34,353 nucleotides of DNA. Source: a virus. The stretch is from positions 1 to 34,353 of the IMG/VR virus record IMGVR_UViG_3300020436_000037; one strand, written 5' to 3'. The notes beneath the pieces are model-generated. The model ran no database searches. It had not been told where the DNA came from and saw nothing but the letters and a program-made list of their open reading frames with translations. Below, one piece after another: positions 9,431-18,944 of this stretch. Each line of letters opens with the position of its first letter. The first letter of the stretch is position 1. The position numbers and the translations under genes were made by a program.

Positions 9431-12256
9431 TTAATATTCATCCTCTGGTAGTGGGCCTACAATACGACATTCACAAAAATCTATAATGTTACCCTCACCT
9501 CTTTGTCCTAAGTGCATATAAAAACCAAAATAAACCTTTGTACCACCTTGTGGCCCAGGTATTGGTGTAAATTCTATCTCATAAGCTTTCCAATCTTTGT
9601 TTGCTGGTAATTCAAATGTATCTGATGTAAACCACTCATATCCCTCTGTACCAGGATATGGATTACTACTTCCCCTCCAACCATTTCTTCTATCACCAAC
9701 CCAAGCACCAAATTTTACATTTGATACTGGAGAATCAGATTCGTAGCCATTATAACTTATAGATTTATCATTTCCTCTTTTAGCCGCACAAAATTTAAAT
9801 TTATATTTCTTATACGGAATAACAAATAATCCGTGAAGGTCATCCATCTTATCTAAATTAGTATCTTGAGTTCCACCATCTGATAATCCTATACCTCCAA
9901 GAAAACAATGAGCAAATTTATTAGGTGGAGGTGTTGATTCATTAGCTTTAACAAATATAAATTCAGAGTTAGCTGGAAATGTAAATCTTAAACCACCATT
10001 ATTATTAAATTTTTGTATTGGTTTATAGTCGTTGTTAGAAAAATACCAGTATGGATTACCACCGTTGACATCACATAGTTCTACACTATGTTTTTGAAAA
10101 TTAGATGTATTTGATTCAACTAATAAATCATTACCCTCATCATCCTTCATTATATTACCAGTCATAGCAGCATTATTTGTTTGATTTGTTGCATACATAG
10201 TACCATCTTCTCTAACGATGTGGCTTATCCAAAGGTCTCTGTCTGCACCCGTTCTATCATTATACCTTCCTCTTCTATACCAAGGCCCTCTTCTCATTTT
10301 ATTATTTATAAATACTACACTTAAATCTATATTTTTATTCTCAATACCAACATCTGCTAAAGCAATATCAAAGTAATAAATTTTCCAATCATATGAATCT
10401 ACTGTTTTAGTTTGAGTCTTACCAGTATTATGGTCTTTTAATCTAACTTTTGGCCAACCTTTATAATTATTAGCCTTCATTCTAAATCCAATTCGTTGGG
10501 TTTCGTTTGGCCAACCCTCTGGTGAAAGTTCTGCATCTGCAGGAAAATAATGTAATCTAATTTTACCTTGAGGGTTACCGGGATAACCCGATACATTTGC
10601 CGGAGCACCAGAATGGTCTTTCCATTCTCCTAACAGTAGTGGTGCACCACCTTGTACATCATCATAACCTGCATTTAAATGCCAAAACTTAGCTCTCTTA
10701 TCACTTCTCCAAGCATTATTACCATCTCTATCTACACCTTTTGTAAATCTACTGTTATATTGCATATTATTTCCAGTATCTTCTAAATCATATAAAGCTA
10801 AATATTGTTCGGACATCATCTCTATAGATGATTTTAATTGAGCTATTTCTATTGCTTGACTAGAACTAACTGAGTTAGCTGCTTCAGCTTCGTCTATAAG
10901 TATTTCATTCTCTTCTTCAATTCTTTGTTTCAAAGCTTCTACAGAGTCTACTTGTAGTTGCTCTTTTGTCTGACATTCTATTAAATCTATTTTAGTTGCT
11001 TTTATATTACCTATCTGAAAATCATCTGTTGTAAATTCAACAGGTTGTGATGGAAACTCACTAAGAAAAAAATCAGTAGGAAGTTTTATTTGAATTTGAC
11101 CATTGAAAGGTAACCTACTTTTGAACTTACCAGGATAAGTAACAGCATCGTTAGGAAATTTATTTAAAAGAGCATCACCATCTTTGTCATATAAAAGTAT
11201 TTCAGAACCCTCCACTTTTCCATCTGGAACTGAAAAAGGTTCTCCAGTTGGTGTAAACTTTCTATATAGTGGCTTTGTATCTTCTGACTCTGAATCTGAA
11301 ATAAAGAATATATTTTCTTCATAACTTGCATATATGTCATCTTCATCATATGGTGTAGCTGGTATAAGGATATTATCACCAGTAGTAGGGTCTTGTTGAG
11401 ACGAAGTTACCTCGGGTATCTGAAGTGTACTCTCATCAAATATATCAGGATTATCTGCATAAGCGTGATAAGTAATTGGTTTATTTTTTATCAAACCTAT
11501 TATTAAATTTCTATCACCAGTATCATCACTCTTATCATCATCAAATATTATAGATATTTTTTGTTCAGTTTCATCTTGCTCAATAGGTATCATAAAATTA
11601 TAAAACCTAAAATCTGTGTGATTTATATCACCCTCAAATACATCTGTTCTATTTACTTCTATTTTTACATGCGGGCCTTTTGGAACACCATCACCATCAT
11701 TTGATAAAGTACCTCTCATCTGAATACCAAAGTGAGCAATATCAAAGTACTGTAATACTATTTCATCTGTGTTACCTCTGACTAATATTTCACTAGACTC
11801 TAATAAAGATTCTCTTATTAATAAATCTAAATCAGGGTCACTCATAAATTCTTTTAATTCAGAAAATTCTGCCTTTAATAATTCTATTCTTTCAGGTATA
11901 GTCAATTCCGGTGATACTATTTCTGGTGGAGCTAATTCAGAAATTGTAGTATCAATAATATCCTTAACATCTTCATATTTTTTTCTAGATAATTTTAAAT
12001 TATAAGCTTTTGTTGAATTATATGGAGCTATAATATAACCATCTTCATCTCTAGCTTCTGGGTCTATAAGAACTAATTCTTGACTAGATTCTAAACCTAA
12101 CTCTGGAGTAGAAAATGTATAGTATTTATCCTCTTCAATATTGTAATGAAAAGAACCAATGTATTCTTCAGAACTACCAAGAGATTGTTTAGACTTTACT
12201 ACAAACTCTCCGCCACTAGTATATAAATTTGGTACTATTTTTTGTATTTGAGCCAT
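9431..12256 (-). CDS. Large baseplate-associated structural protein
   Basis: This 941-residue protein is of unknown family. The first about 120 residues resemble a small beta domain followed by acidic helices. A heptad-rich helix near residues 430-500 (VEALKQRIEEENEILIDEAEAAN, then IAQLKSSIEMMSEQYLALYDLE) is a likely trimeric coiled coil. The C-terminal half is Trp/Tyr/Asn-rich and looks like carbohydrate-binding-type beta sandwiches (EIEFTPIPGPQGGTKVYFGFY near the end). Size and position between the gp6/381-residue pair and the 1591-residue protein fit a wedge or fibre-adaptor role like that of T4 gp7 or gp10, but I see no direct similarity to either. It starts 2 nt after the upstream gene, suggesting translational coupling. 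Confidence 0.55.
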   Translation of the reverse strand: MAQIQKIVPNLYTSGGEFVVKSKQSLGSSEEYIGSFHYNIEEDKYYTFSTPELGLESSQELVLIDPEARDEDGYIIAPYNSTKAYNLKLSRKKYEDVKDIIDTTISELAPPEIVSPELTIPERIELLKAEFSELKEFMSDPDLDLLIRESLLESSEILVRGNTDEIVLQYFDIAHFGIQMRGTLSNDGDGVPKGPHVKIEVNRTDVFEGDINHTDFRFYNFMIPIEQDETEQKISIIFDDDKSDDTGDRNLIIGLIKNKPITYHAYADNPDIFDESTLQIPEVTSSQQDPTTGDNILIPATPYDEDDIYASYEENIFFISDSESEDTKPLYRKFTPTGEPFSVPDGKVEGSEILLYDKDGDALLNKFPNDAVTYPGKFKSRLPFNGQIQIKLPTDFFLSEFPSQPVEFTTDDFQIGNIKATKIDLIECQTKEQLQVDSVEALKQRIEEENEILIDEAEAANSVSSSQAIEIAQLKSSIEMMSEQYLALYDLEDTGNNMQYNSRFTKGVDRDGNNAWRSDKRAKFWHLNAGYDDVQGGAPLLLGEWKDHSGAPANVSGYPGNPQGKIRLHYFPADAELSPEGWPNETQRIGFRMKANNYKGWPKVRLKDHNTGKTQTKTVDSYDWKIYYFDIALADVGIENKNIDLSVVFINNKMRRGPWYRRGRYNDRTGADRDLWISHIVREDGTMYATNQTNNAAMTGNIMKDDEGNDLLVESNTSNFQKHSVELCDVNGGNPYWYFSNNDYKPIQKFNNNGGLRFTFPANSEFIFVKANESTPPPNKFAHCFLGGIGLSDGGTQDTNLDKMDDLHGLFVIPYKKYKFKFCAAKRGNDKSISYNGYESDSPVSNVKFGAWVGDRRNGWRGSSNPYPGTEGYEWFTSDTFELPANKDWKAYEIEFTPIPGPQGGTKVYFGFYMHLGQRGEGNIIDFCECRIVGPLPEDEY

Positions 12257-12258
12257 AT

Positions 12259-13404
12259 TTATCTCACTACTTTAAATTGAAATTTATTATCATCAAAAAT
12301 TTGAGTAGATGAACCACTTACTACTTTGAATAAAAATTTATAATATCTCTCTGGTTGTAATGTACTTAATCTAAAATTAAAAAAATTACCCGTTGAATCA
12401 CAACTTACTTTTGTATAATCATCAAAATCAATAAGAACTTCATCAGTTGATGCATCTCTAACAGAATAATAAGTAGAACCACTAGGTAAATACTGTGTGG
12501 TTAGATAATCTGATTGAGTTGAGTAGGTTTTAGCTACAATTCTATTTCTACCATAGACTCTAAATTTTTCTATAGATGTGTTCTTATATTCTGGTTTTAA
12601 TCCTCTCATATATAGGACTATATCATTATCAACATTCAATGCAGATAAACTACCAGTTGACCAAACCGAATCATCCCATTTAGTTTCTAATCTTGGAATA
12701 TATATTGTGTGAGTATCTCTTGAAAAAAATTGTAAATTACCATAAGGTGTATTATTATTTTCTTGGGTATCACTTCTTTTAATTATAAATCCTTGATTTT
12801 GAAAAGAATTTCCGTGTATAGCAACTATTGAAGGTGTTATATCAATATCCAAATCAGTAGCTTCAAATTCATATGTTTTTGTGTGAGTATAAAAACTTGT
12901 AGCTCCACTCTTTCCTTTATAATAACTACCACCGAAGTCTCCAGAACCTGTTGCAGTATAATCAGTATCAGTATTGAATGAACTAGTAGCCCATTGACTT
13001 CCACTTCCATCTAAATATCCATCTCTATATTTCCAATTACAACCATCTTGTGTTATTGGAAAATCTGATAATTTACCAGTACCCATTTCCCAACTTTCAG
13101 ATATTGGATGAACTTCTAATGTATATGACAGGGGAATATCAATAGCTTTAGTATTATATAAAAGTAGAGAATGAGTTGCGTTTGCAGAAACAGTCCCAGC
13201 AGTAATCTCTGATGATAGTGCTGTCATATCAAAGTATACAAGAGCCCTTGAATTGTAGAAAGAACCATCAATACTATATTTCTGTATTTCTAGAATAGAA
13301 TCTAAACCTGTATTTTGATGTTGTTGTTGTGATGTAGCTACTCCTAAAGCCTTTGCTCTTTCATAAATAGTAGCATCTTTATCAATATAAGTAAATATAT
13401 GCAT
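12259..13404 (-). CDS. Baseplate-region structural protein with a DNRLRE-like pattern
   Basis: This 381-residue protein begins IFTYIDKDATIYERA and contains NTGLDSILEIQKY, a beta strand with ALVYFDM, and HPISESWEMGTGKLSD. That order (atypical strands, a stretch with E-W-G-G near a loop) resembles DNRLRE-type surface-adhesion domains and proteins found next to gp6 in T4-like cyanophages. The second half, around residues 205-381, ends with YKFLFKVVSG and FQFKVVR, suggestive of an Ig-like C-terminal domain. Its start codon overlaps the stop codon of the gp6 gene by one base, so it is probably made in fixed ratio with gp6. The structural role is firm by context; the exact function is unknown. Confidence 0.6.
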   Translation of the reverse strand: MHIFTYIDKDATIYERAKALGVATSQQQHQNTGLDSILEIQKYSIDGSFYNSRALVYFDMTALSSEITAGTVSANATHSLLLYNTKAIDIPLSYTLEVHPISESWEMGTGKLSDFPITQDGCNWKYRDGYLDGSGSQWATSSFNTDTDYTATGSGDFGGSYYKGKSGATSFYTHTKTYEFEATDLDIDITPSIVAIHGNSFQNQGFIIKRSDTQENNNTPYGNLQFFSRDTHTIYIPRLETKWDDSVWSTGSLSALNVDNDIVLYMRGLKPEYKNTSIEKFRVYGRNRIVAKTYSTQSDYLTTQYLPSGSTYYSVRDASTDEVLIDFDDYTKVSCDSTGNFFNFRLSTLQPERYYKFLFKVVSGSSTQIFDDNKFQFKVVR

Positions 13405-15347
13405 TATCTAGCTCTCCCTTTTATATCTTTATGTGGATACTTAATCTCAAATATCATTGGGTCAAGTGAAGGGTAAATAATACCAGTGGGTTTACCATCT
13501 TCAGTTAATGGTTCTGCTTCTTGTAAATCATAAACATTATTTGAATATCCATCTTTTGTTATATTTTTAATTTCTAAAGAAGTAACATTTTGAACACCCT
13601 CTATTAAAGACAACTTATAACTTAAATCTGGTTTTATTACTGGTTGATTTATTTGCCATTTATCTGTATCAAAAAAATGTTTTATTTCTTCCATACATTT
13701 TAAAACTACTTCTCTTTTGTTATATCCTTGTAATGTAATTACTTCAAAATCAATACCAATATTAACAATATATCCATCTAATATATTTATAGCATCAGTT
13801 AACATTCTATATTGAGATAAATATACTCTTAAATTTTGTTTTACGGCTTCTGATAAGTTTATTAGTTTTTTATCTTTATCATATCCAAGACAATAAAAAT
13901 TTAATGAAAATGGATTTGAAATTTTATCAGGTGGTGGCATTAAAACATTACCTTGTGAATCAACGACCTCATCTTTTTTATTTAATTGTTCATCTGGTGC
14001 TATATAAACTTTAGCTAAGTTACCATACTTAGCAGGTAATGAATAACACCTAACTATATAATCTTCTTTTGTTACTGCTCTATTTTGAGAAGGGAAACTA
14101 GCTAAAGCATTAAATTTTAACTCATCTACTGACTCAGCTCCTTTACCTCCAGTAGCAGGTATTGTATTACTTACAGCTACAGAATTTACTGCATTATTAA
14201 ATAGTGTTATATTTGATACACTAGACTGGTCATTTAGTGTATCAAAGGAAATTATTTCAGTAATATCTCCTTGAGGGACATTAGACTCTATACCTCCACC
14301 CTTAGCATATTGTACTGTTAATGTAGTATTATGTGGAACTTGTCCATATGACTTTGTATATAAAAAATTAGCCGGGTCAAATCCTTTATCTAATCTATTA
14401 ACTCCAGTTCCCAACGGAGAACCAACATTTTCAGGATTAGGTGTTATAACTTCATCTGGTGAATCAGAAACTCCGGCACCAAATTGTATTTTAAGTAAAT
14501 TATCAGAAGTTAATTCTGATATAAATCTTCTAGAAGTTTTTTTAACTCTTAACAAATAGGGCGTATCTAAAGAATATTGAGCTAAAGCTGGGTCATTTTT
14601 CATATCGTTAGCTACATCAACAAAAACAGTATCTTGAGCTAAATAAGGGACTTCATACCACTTATTACCATCACTATCTGTAACTGATACTATCTCACTA
14701 ATATCGTTTACTTCTAAAGTTCTTGAGTCATATTTTTTTGGGTTACCAAAAGTAAATGTTTTTGTTTCTAAAGTACCAGCTACGGCTTCTACCTCTTTTT
14801 TTAATAAGTACAAGGATGGTGTAGTATCATTATATTCATATACTGTTATTTCTGTTGGGTCTAATGAGCTCGAAAATTTAAAATCAACAACATCTAATGT
14901 TCTAAAATTTGTAGAGTTAGATTTAGCTCTACAAACAGCTCCAGCATCTATTTGTAATGCATAATCCATATCTGGAAAATATGTCACACCACCATCTGTT
15001 GTTTTAGATGGTACAGTTTGATAAATATCTATCTTAACAGTTGATGGAGTTGTAGCAGTTGGCTTATATCCTAATGTTTTTACCAAATCAATTACATTTT
15101 CTCTTTCTTCTGCATAAGGAAGTAAAGATTCTTTAAATTGTTTATCTATATAAAAAGACAAAACATCCCCAACATAAGAAGCCATTTCTATAAACATCAT
15201 ACCAGGTGATGTTTCATTAAAATCATTATATGTAGTTGGATAATAGGTTTTTGAAAAATCTATCAGAGACTTTTTAAATGTTGAAAAATCTCTATTTAAA
15301 TATCTAACTTCTTTTTTACTATTTATCTTATTATAATGTTCTGGCAT
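13404..15347 (-). CDS. Baseplate wedge protein, gp6/baseplate J-like
   Basis: This 647-residue protein matches the T4 gp6/baseplate J family. The N-terminus has YLNRDFSTFKKSLIDF and SPGMMFIEMASYVGDVLSFYIDKQFKESLLPYA, the signature of marine T4-like gp6. A central part has GVSDSPDEVITPNP and VAVSNTIPATGGKGAESVDELKF, typical of the J-family core, followed by RAVTKEDYIVRC. gp6 forms the dimeric ring that joins the six wedges around the hub and transmits the sheath-contraction signal. It follows gp25 by 10 nt, as is usual for this module. Confidence 0.88.
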   Translation of the reverse strand: MPEHYNKINSKKEVRYLNRDFSTFKKSLIDFSKTYYPTTYNDFNETSPGMMFIEMASYVGDVLSFYIDKQFKESLLPYAEERENVIDLVKTLGYKPTATTPSTVKIDIYQTVPSKTTDGGVTYFPDMDYALQIDAGAVCRAKSNSTNFRTLDVVDFKFSSSLDPTEITVYEYNDTTPSLYLLKKEVEAVAGTLETKTFTFGNPKKYDSRTLEVNDISEIVSVTDSDGNKWYEVPYLAQDTVFVDVANDMKNDPALAQYSLDTPYLLRVKKTSRRFISELTSDNLLKIQFGAGVSDSPDEVITPNPENVGSPLGTGVNRLDKGFDPANFLYTKSYGQVPHNTTLTVQYAKGGGIESNVPQGDITEIISFDTLNDQSSVSNITLFNNAVNSVAVSNTIPATGGKGAESVDELKFNALASFPSQNRAVTKEDYIVRCYSLPAKYGNLAKVYIAPDEQLNKKDEVVDSQGNVLMPPPDKISNPFSLNFYCLGYDKDKKLINLSEAVKQNLRVYLSQYRMLTDAINILDGYIVNIGIDFEVITLQGYNKREVVLKCMEEIKHFFDTDKWQINQPVIKPDLSYKLSLIEGVQNVTSLEIKNITKDGYSNNVYDLQEAEPLTEDGKPTGIIYPSLDPMIFEIKYPHKDIKGRAR

Positions 15348-15357
15348 CTATACTCTC

Positions 15358-15858
15358 CTATATCTCTGGTCCTGTTACTTGTAATGAAATTGATTCTAAT
15401 AAAGTAGGGTCATTCTGTAAACTGAAGATTAGTTTTATTTGGAATGAATTTCTATGAGTTTCAACTCCATCATTTCTTTCACCTGGCCTATTACCCTCTA
15501 AACTCAATACTTGTAAATCTTCCAATTTAACAAATGGTAGCCAAATTTTAAAAGCTTCTAAAACAGACTCTTCTATTTTACTAGAAAGAGTACCATCATC
15601 TTGTTCAAATAATAATGAATATATTTCTGTACCAAATGTTGGTAACATTAATCTTTCACCTTTCATAGTAAGAAGTAAATTTTTAATATTGTGTTTTAAT
15701 TGCTTTATAGTTGTAAATTCTTGGTCAAAATATCCATTCATACCCTTTGTTATAGGTAAAGAAATACCAATAGCAATATCATTCTCACTATCAAGAACTT
15801 GAGAACCACCTCTCTTTATAGTATCATCTAAAATTATATCTATCGGTTTTTCTGGCAT
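15358..15858 (-). CDS. Baseplate wedge protein gp25-like
   Basis: This 166-residue protein has the gp25-like fold pattern: a central IKQLKHNIKNLLLTMKGERLMLPTFGTEIYSLLFEQ (about residues 50-85), the family hallmark Gly-Glu-Arg followed by Pro-x-Phe-Gly, and a C-terminal segment LIFSLQ. gp25 starts sheath polymerisation and sits at the wedge core; it is conserved from phages to type VI secretion (TssE). The order here (gp25 then gp6) is the classical one. The start has an AGGAG site that overlaps the stop of the preceding duplicated gene (TAGGAGAATATAA before ATG). Confidence 0.88.
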   Translation of the reverse strand: MPEKPIDIILDDTIKRGGSQVLDSENDIAIGISLPITKGMNGYFDQEFTTIKQLKHNIKNLLLTMKGERLMLPTFGTEIYSLLFEQDDGTLSSKIEESVLEAFKIWLPFVKLEDLQVLSLEGNRPGERNDGVETHRNSFQIKLIFSLQNDPTLLESISLQVTGPEI

Positions 15859-15868
15859 TTATATTCTC

Positions 15869-16195
15869 CTAATACACTTTGGCACAATCTATACCTGTAG
15901 CTGGATTTAATTTAGCTGGAGCCGATGTCATTCCAGTTCCAGGTCCAGTTGTTGAACCACCACCTGGTGCTACTACAGGTTGACCAGGATTTGTTACACA
16001 TTGAGTACCAGGTAGCATCTGTAGTCCTTTGACATCAACAGAAGCACTCTTAACAAATTTATCAATAGCATCGGCCATACCTTTAGCTATTTTTTTGTTT
16101 TTTCTTTTTATTTTAGCAGCTTCATTTAAATCAGTAGGTAAATCCATATTCAATACTGACTCTAATTCTTTAGCTAAACTAGATTTATTAAGCAT
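15869..16195 (-). CDS. Small structural-operon protein, second copy of a tandem pair
   Basis: This 108-residue protein is a tandem paralogue of the product of 16207-16548. Both begin MLNKSSLAKELESVLN, share DLPTDLNE and FVKSAS, then a MLPGT and a PGQPVV motif, a Gly/Ala/Thr-rich linker, and a C-terminal SAPAK followed by a CxKVY ending. The N-terminal half is helical, with a basic patch (IKRKNKKIAKG). The function is unknown; position between the spike gene and gp25 suggests a small baseplate component. Even the end of the gene is repeated: both copies finish GTGTATTAGGAG, with the stop codon overlapping the ribosome binding site for the next gene. Confidence 0.6.
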   Translation of the reverse strand: MLNKSSLAKELESVLNMDLPTDLNEAAKIKRKNKKIAKGMADAIDKFVKSASVDVKGLQMLPGTQCVTNPGQPVVAPGGGSTTGPGTGMTSAPAKLNPATGIDCAKVY

Positions 16196-16206
16196 ATTGT
16201 TTACTC

Positions 16207-16548
16207 CTAATACACCTTACCACATTTAATACCACTAGGTGGCATCATTTTAGCAGGTGCAGATGTTTTAGCTTGTCCAGGTCCTGATGTAGCTCCTGCT
16301 CCTCCGGCTATAGGTGGAGCGTTTACTACGGGTTGACCTGGTAATGTCATTATATTAGTGCCCGGCAACATTTGTATTTTTTTTATATCAATTGAAGCAC
16401 TTTTTACAAATTTATCTAAAGCATTAGCCATCCCTTTTGCTTTTTTCTTATTAGTACTCTTTACTTTTTTTACCTCATTTAAATCAGTAGGTAAATCCTG
16501 ATTTAGTACTGATTCTAATTCTTTAGCTAATGATGACTTGTTTAACAT
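16207..16548 (-). CDS. Small structural-operon protein, first copy of a tandem pair
   Basis: This 113-residue protein is the upstream member of the pair described for 15869-16195. The N-terminal about 30 residues are almost identical between copies, while the Gly/Pro/Ala-rich middle (about residues 72-95) has diverged in sequence and length. It has no signal peptide or membrane segment. It follows the 175-residue gene by 3 nt. No known function was recognised. Confidence 0.6.
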   Translation of the reverse strand: MLNKSSLAKELESVLNQDLPTDLNEVKKVKSTNKKKAKGMANALDKFVKSASIDIKKIQMLPGTNIMTLPGQPVVNAPPIAGGAGATSGPGQAKTSAPAKMMPPSGIKCGKVY

Positions 16549-16551
16549 ATT

Positions 16552-17079
16552 TTATCCCTTTAAAGGTGCTCCTTGTTTCTTCTTATCTATAGCCTTCATT
16601 AAGTCTCCATAATTACGAGTCATAGCTTTTGATACAGAATCTGGAACATTAGCAACAGGAGTTCCTTCAGGAGTTTTCATACCCTGTGTCTGTGGTACTT
16701 CTCCCCCATACCCCATCATTTCTGCCATTCTACTCTTATCAAATGTTCCTTTACCCATTGTTGGCCATTCTTCTTGACCTTGTGGTTGTGGTGGTATAGT
16801 ACCATCTTGAGGAATCCCACCTTGTGTCTCATTCAGTATATCATTCAATACTGAATTTTTAGTAAAGGTTTGTTTCTCTTGTTGAGGTACTATTTCATCA
16901 ACCATCTTTTTTATAGATGTTTCAGAAACTACTTTTTTCTTAGGTTTTTTAATTACTTTCTTTTTAGGTGTCTTAGTCTCACCCAATAAAGAAACAAAGT
17001 TAACAAACTCTGTCCTTACAGCTTTTTCAACTTCTTCTCTAATTATCTTCCTAAGTGTTTTTGTTAAATCATTTTTCAT
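16552..17079 (-). CDS. Lysine-rich protein of the baseplate operon, unknown function
   Basis: This 175-residue protein starts with an amphipathic helix (LTKTLRKIIREEVEKAVRTEF). A highly basic stretch at about residues 37-52 (TPKKKVIKKPKKKVV) and a Gln/Gly/Pro-rich middle follow, and the C-terminal helix ends NYGDLMKAIDKKKQGAPLKG. The low-complexity middle suggests a flexible linker or scaffold. It lies between the spike gene and the duplicated pair. Its GGAGGTTATCAT site before the ATG is strong and defines the start. I cannot assign a T4 equivalent. Confidence 0.5.
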   Translation of the reverse strand: MKNDLTKTLRKIIREEVEKAVRTEFVNFVSLLGETKTPKKKVIKKPKKKVVSETSIKKMVDEIVPQQEKQTFTKNSVLNDILNETQGGIPQDGTIPPQPQGQEEWPTMGKGTFDKSRMAEMMGYGGEVPQTQGMKTPEGTPVANVPDSVSKAMTRNYGDLMKAIDKKKQGAPLKG

Positions 17080-17092
17080 ATGATAACCTCCA

Positions 17093-18430
17093 TTACATTG
17101 TAAAATTCTGTTTACTTAAAATCTTTTTCAGTTTATTTTTTATACCCATAAACTTTGGTAAATTAGCCGGGTTCAAACTAGCTGGCCCTGCACCATTTAT
17201 ATATTGAGCTTTAGTTATAGTATCAATCAACTCTTCTATTAAACCTTTTAATGTTTCACCTAAAACTAAATGTTCAAGTTTTCCTTCAATTAGTTTTGGT
17301 TTTGCTTCATCTTTGACACCAAGAAATATTTTTGGTGAATTGATAATAGTATTCTTTTTATTTCGTATAACAGTTTGTCCCTCAGTATTAAAAACATGCC
17401 CTTTCATTGAGTCTGAAAGAAACCATTGGGAAGTACAGAAATAAGTACAACCTAATGATGTGAATACCATTTCATTATTCCTACTATTAAATATCAGCCT
17501 ATCTGAATTTAATATGATTTGTTTTCCATCCCAAAAACTTGGTACTGTTAATGTCGTACCCTTTACTGGTGATTTCCAACTCTTACTATGAACTTTATTA
17601 CTTGTATCCTTAGCAGTAGAAGTTATTAATCCAATTTTTTCATTCGTGGTCATATACAAACTAGTACCATCATCATTTATATTTTCGGACAATGGGTTAC
17701 CAAATCCCATTTTTGATAAAAATCCAGTTGGGTCATCTGATGATAATCTCTGACCTACCCTGAAGAACATATTTGGTGAATTATATTGTTCTTTTTTTGT
17801 ACCAGCGGCTGACATTCTTATTGATTGACCAAACCTACCATCAATGACTAAATCACCAGTACCAACTTTAGTTGGAAGTATAGTCATATTAGGAACAAAT
17901 GTTTTATATACTTTAGATACAATATCTGCCATTCCCTTACTACTCCCACCACCAGAAGCAGAATTAGATTTATAGTCGTTAGAATTTCCTTTACCATTAC
18001 CTGCTGCTAATTTATTTAATGAGACACCAGGAAATATATTATTGTTTACAGAAGCTCTTTTGTTAAGAGTTGGCATATAATACCTTCTACCAAAATACTC
18101 TGCCATAATAACAACTTCACCAACAACTGGATAACACCTAAAGTTGGAAGACATTGGATATGCCCATCTTAAATCCCCAGTACTAGTATTTACTTCACTA
18201 TTAATATACCTAGCCTTTATTTTACCTAAGTCATCAAATCTTACATATCCAGGGTCACCAGGATTTAATACAACTTGTACTACTTCAGCCTCTTCTAACT
18301 CATAAAAATCTTGGTCTGGTACAGCAGTTCCAGCACCCGCATACGCAGGCCCTACCAATTTTTGAAAATTACTAGCCATTCTTTGAAAGCTTGAAAAGCC
18401 TTTTGTATTTTTATCTATCTTATATGCCAT
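17093..18430 (-). CDS. Baseplate hub/central spike protein, gp5-like OB-fold
   Basis: This 445-residue protein has an N-terminal OB-fold region (about residues 40-130) containing VVLNPGDPGYVRFDDLGKIKARYI and a SSNFRCYPVVGEVVIMAEYFGRRYYM segment. This pattern is typical of the gp5/VgrG-type OB domain at the tip of contractile tails. A Gly/Ser-rich linker follows. The C-terminal part has short repeated strands (QIILNSDRLIFNSRNNEMVFTS) and then HLVLGETLKGLIEELIDTI, an ending common in phage spike proteins. The T4 gp5 lysozyme domain is not evident, so wall penetration would need another enzyme. Context with gp25 and gp6 supports the call. Confidence 0.75.
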   Translation of the reverse strand: MAYKIDKNTKGFSSFQRMASNFQKLVGPAYAGAGTAVPDQDFYELEEAEVVQVVLNPGDPGYVRFDDLGKIKARYINSEVNTSTGDLRWAYPMSSNFRCYPVVGEVVIMAEYFGRRYYMPTLNKRASVNNNIFPGVSLNKLAAGNGKGNSNDYKSNSASGGGSSKGMADIVSKVYKTFVPNMTILPTKVGTGDLVIDGRFGQSIRMSAAGTKKEQYNSPNMFFRVGQRLSSDDPTGFLSKMGFGNPLSENINDDGTSLYMTTNEKIGLITSTAKDTSNKVHSKSWKSPVKGTTLTVPSFWDGKQIILNSDRLIFNSRNNEMVFTSLGCTYFCTSQWFLSDSMKGHVFNTEGQTVIRNKKNTIINSPKIFLGVKDEAKPKLIEGKLEHLVLGETLKGLIEELIDTITKAQYINGAGPASLNPANLPKFMGIKNKLKKILSKQNFTM

Positions 18431-18433
18431 AAT

Positions 18434-18844
18434 TTAATTTTCCAAAAAGTTATTATCATCTAGTTCACTTCTTTTATTTTTTATTTCTTCAGATTTTTTA
18501 TGAATATCTTGAACCTCTTCATTTAAAGCATCAAGTAGTTGTGATTTTTCTTTATCTGTTAAAATACCTTCATCGGCCGATTCAGATTTAGCTGTTAGTA
18601 TTTTAGTGACCACATTTGCAATCTTCACTAATTGGTCATCATTTTTAACAGCTACATCTAAATAATCTTTTATAATTGGTGATATAACAGCTACATCACT
18701 AACATTTTTTATCATCTTTGACAACTCATCACACAATAAATCAATCTGACTCTTAGTGTGTAGTTGATTATTGTAAATATCATTTAAAAGAGATGATAAA
18801 GTTTTACCTTTAAATATTTCTGTATCTTTATCTTTCATACCCAT
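18434..18844 (-). CDS. Coiled-coil protein opening the baseplate operon
   Basis: This 136-residue, almost wholly helical protein has an acidic C-terminus (a long helix with heptads from about residue 95, ending DDNNFLEN). It is the first gene after the gp55 terminator and the conserved AT-rich motif at 18867-18880, so it is likely expressed late with the baseplate genes. AAGGAG followed by a 6-nt gap supports the ATG at 18844 rather than the internal one two codons later. No family was recognised; a chaperone or assembly role is possible but unproven. Confidence 0.5.
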   Translation of the reverse strand: MGMKDKDTEIFKGKTLSSLLNDIYNNQLHTKSQIDLLCDELSKMIKNVSDVAVISPIIKDYLDVAVKNDDQLVKIANVVTKILTAKSESADEGILTDKEKSQLLDALNEEVQDIHKKSEEIKNKRSELDDNNFLEN

Positions 18845-18866
18845 AATTAGCTCCTTATAGACCTTC

Positions 18867-18880
18867 TCATATATAAATAT
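18867..18880 (-). promoter_or_regulatory. Candidate late promoter motif (copy B) for the baseplate operon
   Basis: An exact copy of ATATTTATATATGA on the minus strand sits directly between the gp55 terminator and the first baseplate gene, 22 nt before its start. This position, after a terminator and before about 18 kb of structural genes, is the best argument that the motif is a real late promoter. Confidence 0.65.
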
Positions 18881-18890
18881 GTAATAAACG

Positions 18891-18916
18891 AAAAAAGGGT
18901 AACAACTTGTTACCCT
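18891..18916 (-). terminator. Rho-independent terminator after the gp55 unit
   Basis: The minus strand reads AGGGTAACA, a 3-nt loop, TGTTACCCT, then TTTTT: a perfect 9-bp stem with a U-tract. The opposite strand also has a T-rich tail, so it may work in both directions. It lies 28 nt beyond the gp55 stop codon. Confidence 0.85.
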
Positions 18917-18944
18917 CTTTTGTAAATATATATAAAATTAATTT

